A DNA stretch of 64,000 nt, taken from assembly GCF_023008245.1 (NCBI RefSeq), contig NZ_CP090145.1, forward strand, positions 2,852,001 through 2,916,000. The letters run 5' to 3'. The notes beneath the pieces were generated by a model. It was given only the letters and a program-made list of their open reading frames with translations, was not told the DNA's origin and searched no databases. The stretch comes from Flavobacterium sediminilitoris. GTDB taxonomy: Bacteria; Bacteroidota; Bacteroidia; Flavobacteriales; Flavobacteriaceae. The position numbers were made by a program, and so were the translations under genes. Shown in pieces: positions 23,916-31,670 of this stretch (its first letter is position 1; every line of letters starts with the position of its first letter).

Positions 23916-24563
23916 TTATATTTCAACTTTCCAAGTAGAAGGGCTTTTTCTCCATTCTTGTAAATTTATTATTTCATCTTGATCGATATATTTTTTAGTA
24001 ACAGCTTGTTTTAATAAATTTTCATAATCACTTAATGTGAATAAGTCAATGTTTTCTTCTTTAAAACGATTAATAGAAATATCAAACCCATATGTAAAAA
24101 TAGCAGCCATTCCTTTTATAATAGCCCCTTCATTTTTAAGAGCTTCAACGGCCAATAAACTACTACCACCAGTACTAATCAAGTCTTCTACCACTACAAC
24201 ACTTTGTCCTTTTTGTAAAAAACCTTCAATTTGATTTTGACGACCGTGTTTTTTAGGTTCAGGTCTTACATATACAAATGGCAATCCCATATACTCAGCA
24301 ACAAGTATGCCAATACCTATTGCTCCTGTGGCAACACCAGCAATGACATCAGGTTTTCCAAATTTTTTCTCAATATTCTTTGCAAATTCTTCTCTTATGA
24401 AATTCCTAACAGGTGGAAATGAGAGAACTATCCTATTATCACAATATATTGGAGACTTCCATCCAGAAGCCCATGTAAAAGGATTTTTAGAATTTAATTT
24501 AATTGCGTTTATTTGTAAAAGCAATTCAGCTGTTTTTTCGGCGGTGTTGTTATTAAAAATCAT
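23916..24563 (-). CDS. pyrE: Orotate phosphoribosyltransferase (215 aa)
   Basis: It joins orotate to PRPP to give OMP in pyrimidine synthesis. Seen: KLNSKNPFTWASGWKSPIYC, DNRIVLSFPPVRNFIREEFA, then VIAGVATGAIGIGILVAEYM, YVRPEPKKHGRQNQIEGFLQ and the PRPP loop VVVVEDLISTGGSSLLAVEA. The length fits. It is divergent from the Nudix gene; a possible -7 box TACATTTG on the minus strand (24575-24568) overlaps the Nudix start codon, leaving an almost leaderless pyrE mRNA. Confidence 0.95.
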   Translation of the reverse strand: MIFNNNTAEKTAELLLQINAIKLNSKNPFTWASGWKSPIYCDNRIVLSFPPVRNFIREEFAKNIEKKFGKPDVIAGVATGAIGIGILVAEYMGLPFVYVRPEPKKHGRQNQIEGFLQKGQSVVVVEDLISTGGSSLLAVEALKNEGAIIKGMAAIFTYGFDISINRFKEENIDLFTLSDYENLLKQAVTKKYIDQDEIINLQEWRKSPSTWKVEI

Positions 24564-24570
24564 ATTGCAA

Positions 24571-25167
24571 ATGTATAAAGTTTTTGTGAACGATAAACCA
24601 CTTTTTTTGACAAATAAAGTTCAAAAAGAGGTCAACTTTCAAATTTTTCTTTTAGAAAGTATTGATATTAAAAAGTTAATTGTAAAAATGTTTCAAAATA
24701 AAATTGAAAAAGCTTTTCTATATCATCCAGATGAAAAATTGATAATGAAGACATTAAAAGCTAAAATTCCAGTTGTAAAAGCAGGAGGAGGTTTAGTTTA
24801 TAATGAAAAAGGTGAAGTATTGTTTATTTTTAGAAATGGAAAATGGGATCTTCCTAAAGGAGGAACTGAAAAAAATGAAACAATTGAAGAAACTGCAATG
24901 AGAGAAGTGGAAGAGGAAACAGGTGTTTCAGGGTTGTCAGTTGTAAAAAAACTCGAAAAAACATACCATGTTTTCAAACGAAACGGACATTATAAATTAA
25001 AACAAACCTATTGGTTTGAAATGAAATCTACCTTTAAAGGTCTACCTAAAGGACAAGAAGACGAGGGAATTGAAAAAGTTGAATGGGTAGAACCAGAAAG
25101 GATTCCTGAATTATTAGAGAATTCTTATGAAAATATCAAGTTATTATTTGAAAAAGAAAACGTATAA
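24571..25167 (+). CDS. Nudix hydrolase (198 aa)
   Basis: The frame is open from 24307, but that part lies opposite pyrE; ATG 24571 (MYKVFVNDKPL) is the sensible start. Residues about 75-195 form the Nudix domain: AGGGLVYNEKGEVLFIFRNG, KWDLPKGGTEKNE, and the full box G-x5-E-x7-REVEEETGV (GGTEKNETIEETAM then REVEEETGV). The N-terminal 70 residues are an extra domain seen in Flavobacterial relatives. It hydrolyses a nucleoside diphosphate linked to some moiety; the substrate is not predictable. Confidence 0.88.
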   Translation: MYKVFVNDKPLFLTNKVQKEVNFQIFLLESIDIKKLIVKMFQNKIEKAFLYHPDEKLIMKTLKAKIPVVKAGGGLVYNEKGEVLFIFRNGKWDLPKGGTEKNETIEETAMREVEEETGVSGLSVVKKLEKTYHVFKRNGHYKLKQTYWFEMKSTFKGLPKGQEDEGIEKVEWVEPERIPELLENSYENIKLLFEKENV

Positions 25168-25272
25168 TATTTAGTTAGTAAAAAACTAAGGATTCTTAAG
25201 ATATGATTAAGTTTCACTATTACAAGTTAGATTATTAAATCAAATAGATAAAAAATATTTATATTTGCCTAC

Positions 25273-25605
25273 ATGAAATGGTTAAACATCATATTATCTA
25301 TCTACCTTATTATTTTGTCATGTATGCCTTGTACTGATGATGTAGTTAGTGCTGATGTTTCAAATTCTTCTCATTCTGAGTTAGCTTTAAATCATGAAAA
25401 CCACTCACATGATGATAAAGAAGACACTTGTCCACCATTTTGTATTTGCAACTGTTGTGGAATACAAGTTATGACTTATTCAACTATTGTAACATTTGAT
25501 TTTCCTTTTACATTTAAAATAATACAGCCTAAACATACTTTCTATAAATCAACACTATCTTCTAGTTTTTTTGGAAGTATTTGGCAACCACCTCAATTAG
25601 TATAA
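25273..25605 (+). CDS. DUF6660-like small exported Cys/His-rich protein heading the metal operon (110 aa)
   Basis: Signal MKWLNIILSIYLIILSCMPC, with Cys17 or Cys20 as a possible lipobox cysteine, then a His/Asp-rich middle (NHENHSHDDKEDTCPPFCIC) and a C-x2-C-x3-C-x-C-C cluster (CPPFCICNCCG). The end is hydrophobic/aromatic (SSFFGSIWQPPQLV). This suits a periplasmic metal-binding or sensing protein. It resembles DUF6660 proteins found ahead of metal efflux genes. The TATATTTG at 25260-25267 is a -7-like box close to its ATG, although no TTG stands at the expected distance. Confidence 0.7.
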   Translation: MKWLNIILSIYLIILSCMPCTDDVVSADVSNSSHSELALNHENHSHDDKEDTCPPFCICNCCGIQVMTYSTIVTFDFPFTFKIIQPKHTFYKSTLSSSFFGSIWQPPQLV

Positions 25606-25693
25606 TGAAATCCGAATAAGTTCGGATACTATCATTTGGCCTTTAAAGAAAATGTAAAGGCAATTAACTTATTATTTTCATTCATTATACTAA
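25597..25693 (+). promoter_or_regulatory. Nested stem structure between the DUF6660-like and czcA genes, possible cis-regulatory RNA
   Basis: A perfect 13-bp outer stem (TTAGTATAATGAA at 25597-25609 with TTCATTATACTAA at 25681-25693) encloses two hairpins: ATCCGAA/TTCGGAT (25610-25627, loop TAAG) and GCCTTTA/TAAAGGC (25639-25661). The outer 3' arm ends 3 bases before the czcA ATG, so folding would cover its translation start region. No U run follows, so this is not a simple terminator. I know no matching family. Confidence 0.5.
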
Positions 25694-25696
25694 AAA

Positions 25697-28600
25697 ATGT
25701 TAGATAAAATCATTCATTTTAGTATCAATAATAAATTTATTATTGGACTATTTACATTTATTTTAGTCATTGTAGGAGTATATTCAACCTATACTTTACC
25801 AATTGACGCCTTACCAGATATTACAAATAATCAGGTACAAATAATTACGACTTCACCTACATTAGCTACACAGGAAGTAGAACAATTCATAACCTATCCA
25901 ATTGAACAATCGGTAAAATCTATTCCAAAGGTTATTGAATTGCGTTCAATAAGTCGTTTTGGATTAAGTGTAGTTACCGTTGTTTTTGAAGAAAGTGCAG
26001 ATATATATTGGGCAAGAGCTCAAATTTCAGAACGGATTAAGGAAGCTGAAAATGTTATTCCAGGAAATTTAGGAACTCCTGAAATGGCTCCAGTATCTAC
26101 AGGCTTAGGCGAAATTTATCAATATGTTGTTTTTGCAGAAAAAGAGTATGAAGATAAAATAGATATTACACAATTGAGAACTATTCAAGATTGGATTATA
26201 AAACCACAACTTATAGGAACAAAAGGTGTTGCTGAAGTAAATACTTTAGGCGGAAATTTAAAACAGTATGAAATTGCCGTTCAACCAGATAAGTTGAAAA
26301 GTATGAATACTACAATTACTGAAATTTTTGATGCTTTAGAAAGTAATAATGAAAATACTGGTGGAGCATATATTGATAAAAAACCATATGCCTATTTCAT
26401 TCGTGGAATAGGAATGGTAAACAGTATAGAAGATATTGAAAAAATAGTAGTTAAAATTCAAAATGGAATTCCAGTTTTAATTCGTGATGTTGCTAAAGTT
26501 CAAATAGGAAGTAGTATTCGTTATGGAGCAGTTACAAAAGATGGAAAAGGAGAAGATGTTTCTGGTATGGTAATGATGCTAAAGGGAGAGAATAGTGGGG
26601 AAGTGGTAAAATTGGTAAAAGATAAAATAGAGAAAATCAGAAAAACATTGCCTGAAGGTGTTGTTGTTGAACCATTTTTAGATAGAACTGTTTTAGTTGA
26701 TAATGCCATTGGTACTGTTCAAAAAAATTTAATTGAAGGAGCTTTAATTGTTATTTTCATTTTAGTCTTATTATTAGGTAATTGGAGAGCAGGATTAGTA
26801 GTAGCTTCAGTAATTCCACTTGCATTATTATTTGCCATTTCAATGATGAAGCTTTTTGGAGTAAGTGGTAATTTAATGAGTCTTGGCGCAATCGATTTTG
26901 GACTTATTGTAGATGGAGCTGTTATTATTGTAGAAGCTATAATTCATCGATTACAGATAGGTAAAAAAGGAAAACTCTCCAAGCAAGAAATGAATGATGA
27001 AGTATATCAAGCTTCTTCAAAAATTAGAAGTAGTGCTGCATTTGGAGAAATTATTATTCTAATTGTTTACCTACCTATTCTAGCATTAGTAGGAATAGAA
27101 GGTAAAATGTTTGGACCAATGGCTCAAACAGTCTCTTTTGCGATTTTAGGTGCTTTTATTTTGTCTTTAACTTATGTTCCTATGATGTCTGCTTTAGTGC
27201 TTAAAAAGCAAACAGGACATAAGAAAAATTTTAGCGATAAAATTATTGAAAAAATTCACAATATTTATGAACCTATTTTAGAAAAAGCATTAAAAATTAA
27301 GGTTGTAATTATATCTGTAGCTGTAGGGTTGTTTGCAATTTCGTTATTTATTTTTAATACTTTAGGAGGTGAGTTTATTCCAACATTAGATGAAGGAAAT
27401 ATTGCAACACATGTAATTATTGCTTCTGGTAGTTCACTGTCACAAGAAATTGAAACAACTACAAAAGCAGAACAGATTTTAAAAGCCAGATTTCCTGAAA
27501 TAAAAATGATTGTTTCTAAAATTGGTTCAGCAGAAATCCCTACAGATCCAATGCCTATTGAAGCAGCCGATATGATGATTATCTTAAAAGATAAAGATGA
27601 ATGGACTTCAGCAGAAACAAAAGAAGAGTTAATGGAAAAAATGGAACATGCTTTAGATGAAATTCCAGGTGTATTTACCGAATTTTCTCAACCTATTCAA
27701 ATGCGTTTTAATGAATTAATGACTGGAGTAAGAAGTGATGTTGCTGTTAAAATATTTGGAGAAGATATTGACATGCTTGTTAGTAAAGGAGATGAAGTTG
27801 TGCAACTTATTAAAGATATTAAAGGAGTAACAGGAGTAAAAGCCGAACGTGTTGCAGGTTTGCCCCAAATTACAATTCGATATAATAAAGATAAAATGGC
27901 AGCTTATGGCTTAAATGTTAATGATTTAAACAGAGTTGTAAGAATGGGATTTGCAGGAGAAAAAGCAGGAGTTGTCTATGAAGGAGAAAAACGTTTTGAT
28001 TTAGTAGTTCGATTAGAAAGTAATAATAGAAGTGATATTTCAAATTTACAATCACTTTTTGTTACATTACCATCAGGAAACCAAATCCCTTTAAATCAGG
28101 TTGCAGAAGTAAACTATGAAGATGGACCTATGCAGATTTCTCGTGAAGATGGAAAACGTAGAATTGTTGTAGGCTTCAACGTTCGTGGTGCAGATGTTAA
28201 AACAGTAGTTGAAAAAATTCAAGCTAAATTAGATACGAGTTTAAAATTACCAGATGGTTATTATACAACATACGGAGGACAGTTTGAAAATTTAGTTCAA
28301 GCAAATAAAAGACTTTCTATTGCAGTACCAATTGCATTAGGATTAATATTGGTCTTGCTATACTTTACTTTTAAATCAATGAAGCAATCTTTATTAATTT
28401 TCACAGCTATTCCGTTATCAGCTATTGGTGGTGTATTTGCACTTTGGTTAAGAGGAATGCCTTTTAGTATTTCAGCAGGAGTAGGATTTATTGCCCTTTT
28501 TGGTGTTGCAGTTTTAAATGGAATAGTATTAATAGGATATTTTAATCAGTTAAAACAGGAAGGAATGGATAATATTTATGATAGAATTAAAGAAGGAACA

Positions 28601-30046
28601 AAAGTAAGGTTACGTCCAGTAATTTTGACTGCTGCGGTTGCATCATTAGGATTTTTACCAATGGCAATAAGTAGTAGTGCTGGAGCAGAAGTTCAAAAAC
28701 CATTAGCAACAGTTGTTATTGGAGGACTTTTGACAGCTACATTATTAACCTTAATTGTGCTTCCTATTCTGTATTATTATTTAGAAAATGGAATAAAAAA
28801 ATCAATTGGTATAAATACTAAAATTATTCCTATTGTTATACTTAGCTTGTGGTCAATGAATAGCAATGCACAATCTACACAAGAATTGGATATAAACAAA
28901 GCAATTGAATTAGGACTAAAAAATAATCAAAATGTTCAAGCTTCTGTTTTAGAATCTAAAATGGCAGAACAGTTAACAAAATCAGCATTTGAGTTACCTA
29001 AAACAGATATTTCAGGAACTTTTGGGCAAATTAATACATATTCTAATGATAAAAACTTCAGTATTAGTCAAAGTATTAATCCTTTTCAAATAGGAGCGAA
29101 GAAGAAACTGCTAAAAGAAAATAGTAATGCAAGTCAAAACAAATTAGGAATTGCAAAGCAAGAAATGATATTTAGTATTAGACAATCTTGGAATGAGATG
29201 CTATTTTTTCAAAAACAAAAAACATTACTTGAAGAACAAAATATTGTAATGCAAAAATTTGTAAAAGCGGCATCACTCAAATATTCAACAGGAGAAACAA
29301 ATGCACTAGAAAAAAATATAGCAATAGCAAAACAGCAAGAATTAGAACAAAAGATAAAACAAAATAATACCCAAATTTCCATTGAAAAATCAAAACTAAA
29401 AATGTTAATGAATTTGGAAACAGATTTTGTAGCTGTTGATACTTCTTTTTTAGTATTACCAATAATTATATTAAAAGATAGCACTTATTTTGAAAGTAAC
29501 CCTTCATTGCAATTAGCAAACAATCAAATTAAAATAGCAGAAGCAAATCATAAGCTTGAAAAATCAGCTTTGTATCCTGAATTTAGCGCGGGCTATTTTA
29601 TGCAATCTATGGTTGGTAATCAAGAAGTTAATGGACAAACCGTTAATTATGGAAACAACTTAGACTTTAAAGGGTTTTCAGTAGGAATTGCACTACCCAT
29701 TTTTGTAGGAAGTACTGTTGCAAAATCAAAAGCAACCAAAACAAGTATTGAAGTTGAACAGAAAAACTTTGAATACCTTCAAGAGCAAATAAAAAGTCAA
29801 TATGACCAGCAAATGGAACAATTAAATACTTATAAATCATTAACAGATTATTATAGTACCATTGCCATTCCAAATGCAAACGATATTATTAAAAATGCTT
29901 CAAAAGGATATCAAAATGGAGCAATATCTTATGTTGAATATGTTAATAGTTTAGAAACAGCTTTACAAATTCAATTAAATAATACAGAAGCTGTTCGTAA
30001 TTATAATCAAACTGTGATTAACTTACAATATTTAATCAATCAATAA
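25697..30046 (+). CDS. czcA: CzcA-type heavy-metal RND pump fused to a TolC-like outer-membrane domain (1449 aa)
   Basis: Residues 1 to about 1040 are a full heavy-metal RND pump: VYSTYTLPIDALPDITNNQV at the N-terminus, EQFITYPIEQSVKSIPKV, and the TM4 motif LGAIDFGLIVDGAVIIVEAI whose two Asp residues mark divalent-cation (Zn/Co/Cd-like) pumps. The Cu/Ag pump CusA has a different motif. After the last membrane segments a signal-like stretch (PIVILSLWSMNSNAQSTQEL) leads into a TolC-like domain (about 1065-1449; INKAIELGLKNNQNVQASVL, YPEFSAGYFMQSMVGNQE, ISYVEYVNSLETALQIQLNN). The fused form is common in Flavobacteria. It exports metal from the cell with its adaptor (next gene, 8 bp downstream). 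Confidence 0.92.
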   Translation: MLDKIIHFSINNKFIIGLFTFILVIVGVYSTYTLPIDALPDITNNQVQIITTSPTLATQEVEQFITYPIEQSVKSIPKVIELRSISRFGLSVVTVVFEESADIYWARAQISERIKEAENVIPGNLGTPEMAPVSTGLGEIYQYVVFAEKEYEDKIDITQLRTIQDWIIKPQLIGTKGVAEVNTLGGNLKQYEIAVQPDKLKSMNTTITEIFDALESNNENTGGAYIDKKPYAYFIRGIGMVNSIEDIEKIVVKIQNGIPVLIRDVAKVQIGSSIRYGAVTKDGKGEDVSGMVMMLKGENSGEVVKLVKDKIEKIRKTLPEGVVVEPFLDRTVLVDNAIGTVQKNLIEGALIVIFILVLLLGNWRAGLVVASVIPLALLFAISMMKLFGVSGNLMSLGAIDFGLIVDGAVIIVEAIIHRLQIGKKGKLSKQEMNDEVYQASSKIRSSAAFGEIIILIVYLPILALVGIEGKMFGPMAQTVSFAILGAFILSLTYVPMMSALVLKKQTGHKKNFSDKIIEKIHNIYEPILEKALKIKVVIISVAVGLFAISLFIFNTLGGEFIPTLDEGNIATHVIIASGSSLSQEIETTTKAEQILKARFPEIKMIVSKIGSAEIPTDPMPIEAADMMIILKDKDEWTSAETKEELMEKMEHALDEIPGVFTEFSQPIQMRFNELMTGVRSDVAVKIFGEDIDMLVSKGDEVVQLIKDIKGVTGVKAERVAGLPQITIRYNKDKMAAYGLNVNDLNRVVRMGFAGEKAGVVYEGEKRFDLVVRLESNNRSDISNLQSLFVTLPSGNQIPLNQVAEVNYEDGPMQISREDGKRRIVVGFNVRGADVKTVVEKIQAKLDTSLKLPDGYYTTYGGQFENLVQANKRLSIAVPIALGLILVLLYFTFKSMKQSLLIFTAIPLSAIGGVFALWLRGMPFSISAGVGFIALFGVAVLNGIVLIGYFNQLKQEGMDNIYDRIKEGTKVRLRPVILTAAVASLGFLPMAISSSAGAEVQKPLATVVIGGLLTATLLTLIVLPILYYYLENGIKKSIGINTKIIPIVILSLWSMNSNAQSTQELDINKAIELGLKNNQNVQASVLESKMAEQLTKSAFELPKTDISGTFGQINTYSNDKNFSISQSINPFQIGAKKKLLKENSNASQNKLGIAKQEMIFSIRQSWNEMLFFQKQKTLLEEQNIVMQKFVKAASLKYSTGETNALEKNIAIAKQQELEQKIKQNNTQISIEKSKLKMLMNLETDFVAVDTSFLVLPIIILKDSTYFESNPSLQLANNQIKIAEANHKLEKSALYPEFSAGYFMQSMVGNQEVNGQTVNYGNNLDFKGFSVGIALPIFVGSTVAKSKATKTSIEVEQKNFEYLQEQIKSQYDQQMEQLNTYKSLTDYYSTIAIPNANDIIKNASKGYQNGAISYVEYVNSLETALQIQLNNTEAVRNYNQTVINLQYLINQ

Positions 30047-30054
30047 CATTAGAA

Positions 30055-31284
30055 ATGAAAAAATCAAAAATCATATATATAATACTTGCTATTGCTACAC
30101 TTGCTATAATTCTTTATTTTGCTTTTCGTCATACTGAAAATGACGGACATAATCATGATGGGCATAGCCATGATGAAACAGAAACTTTAGCAGAAGAGTC
30201 AGTATCAAATATTAAAGAAGTAGAACTAAATGAAGCTCAATTTAAAGCTGCAAATATTGAATTAGGAACTTTTTCTTTAAAAAATTTAAGTGAAGTAATT
30301 AATGCTAATGGATATACAAAATTGCCTCCACAAAATCAAGCAGATGTCTCAGTTCATACCACAGGAATCGTAAAATCAATTTTAATAGAAGAAGGGCAAT
30401 ATGTAAAAAAAGGGCAAACAATAATAACTATTGAAAGTCCAGAATTTACAAAGTTGCAAGAAGCGTATCTTACTTCAAAGAGCAATTTAGAATTTTTAAA
30501 ATTAGAATTTGAAAGACAAAAAACATTGAATGATGAAGAAGTGAATTCTAAAAAAGTATTTCAAAAAACAAAAGCAGATTATGAAATAGAAAAAGCTCGT
30601 TTTAGCTCTTTGCAAAAACAACTCAATGTATTTAATATTAACGCAAGCGGACAAACTACTTCAGTTGTAAGCGTTGTTGCACCTATTTCAGGTTATGTAA
30701 CCGAAATATATATTAAAATAGGTAGTAATGTGGAAATAGGAAAACCATTATTATCTATTGTAGATAATTCAAAATTACATGTTGACTTATTAGTCTATGA
30801 AAAAGATTTATATAAAGTAAAAGAAGGACAACAAGTACGATTTATATTAACAAATCAAGATAATGCTGAGGTTAAAGGAAAAATTTTTAGTGTAGGAAAA
30901 GCATTTGAAAATGATACCAAATCAATAGCGGTTCATGCCGATATTATTAATAAAGAACAAAGACTTATTTCAGGAATGTATGTAAATGCTTTAATAGATA
31001 TTGGAACCAATGCAGTAAGTGCTTTACCAATTGATGCTATAGTAAAAGCCGATGGTAAAGAATTTATTTTTATTTTAGAGGAAAATATAGATGAATCAAC
31101 CAAAAAAGAAAAAACGTTTCATTTTCAACGAATAGAAGTGAAAACAGGAACAAACCAATTAGGTTATGTACAAGCATCATTATTGCAAAAAGTAGATAAA
31201 AATGCAAAAATAGCTCTTAAAGGAGCTTATTATATTCAAAGTCACTTAATCAAAAATGAAGGTGGTGGAGGACATTCACATTAA
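30055..31284 (+). CDS. czcB: RND periplasmic adaptor subunit, CzcB-like, His-rich (409 aa)
   Basis: A membrane-fusion protein: an N-terminal membrane anchor (IIYIILAIATLAIILYFAF), then a His-rich metal-binding run (HNHDGHSHDETE), the barrel-sandwich and hairpin parts (VHTTGIVKSILIEEGQYVKK, a coiled coil at about 130-195) and a beta-barrel (VDLLVYEKDLYKVKEGQQVR). A second His cluster closes it (GGGGHSH). No lipobox is seen. It links the CzcA part of the pump to the outer-membrane part. The ATG is 8 bp past czcA; the next gene starts 40 bp on. Confidence 0.9.
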   Translation: MKKSKIIYIILAIATLAIILYFAFRHTENDGHNHDGHSHDETETLAEESVSNIKEVELNEAQFKAANIELGTFSLKNLSEVINANGYTKLPPQNQADVSVHTTGIVKSILIEEGQYVKKGQTIITIESPEFTKLQEAYLTSKSNLEFLKLEFERQKTLNDEEVNSKKVFQKTKADYEIEKARFSSLQKQLNVFNINASGQTTSVVSVVAPISGYVTEIYIKIGSNVEIGKPLLSIVDNSKLHVDLLVYEKDLYKVKEGQQVRFILTNQDNAEVKGKIFSVGKAFENDTKSIAVHADIINKEQRLISGMYVNALIDIGTNAVSALPIDAIVKADGKEFIFILEENIDESTKKEKTFHFQRIEVKTGTNQLGYVQASLLQKVDKNAKIALKGAYYIQSHLIKNEGGGGHSH

Positions 31285-31324
31285 GAACACTAAATATATT
31301 TATAAATTTTTAAAGACAAGAAAA

Positions 31325-31612
31325 ATGAGAAAATCAATTGCAATTATGGTATTTGCTGTTGCAACATTATCAATGACATCATGTAAAAATGAAGAAAAGA
31401 AAGTAGAAACAACAGAAGATCACACAGGTCATGATCACACAGAAGGAGAGATGCACCTTGCCCATTATGTATGTCCTATGGATTGTGAAAAAGGGAAAGT
31501 TTATGAAGAAAAAGGAGCTTGCCCTGTTTGCAAAATGGATTTGGTTGAAGTAGAAAAAAATACTGAAGGACATAATCATTCTGAAGAAGGTCACGAAGGA
31601 CATAATCATTAA
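31325..31612 (+). CDS. Heavy-metal-binding domain lipoprotein (95 aa)
   Basis: Signal MRKSIAIMVFAVATLSMTSC with Cys20 lipidated. The domain HYVCPMDCEKGKVYEEKGAC then PVCKMDL is the heavy-metal-binding YxCPM...CPxCxM.L motif (PF19335). His-rich arms lie on both sides (EDHTGHDHTEGEMH, EGHNHSEEGHEGHNH). The upstream frame from 31256 overlaps czcB and is not needed; ATG 31325 gives the signal peptide directly. It probably hands metal to the pump (inference from the operon). Confidence 0.85.
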   Translation: MRKSIAIMVFAVATLSMTSCKNEEKKVETTEDHTGHDHTEGEMHLAHYVCPMDCEKGKVYEEKGACPVCKMDLVEVEKNTEGHNHSEEGHEGHNH

Positions 31613-31619
31613 TAATAAT

Positions 31620-31656
31620 GCACTTGGAATTACTTTTTAATTCCAAGTGCTATTTT
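31620..31656 (+). terminator. Hairpin between the metal-binding lipoprotein and the P-type ATPase
   Basis: Perfect 13-bp stem GCACTTGGAATTA / TAATTCCAAGTGC with a 5-nt loop, followed by a short U-rich run (TATTTT). It lies 8 bp past the stop and may reduce read-through into the ATPase gene. Confidence 0.65.
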
Positions 31657-31670
31657 AAACCTAAATTATT

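Noticed and set aside
24307..24570. N-terminal extension of the Nudix protein to 286 residues
   Set aside because: The extension lies opposite pyrE and encodes no known domain; ATG 24571 gives a normal-length protein.
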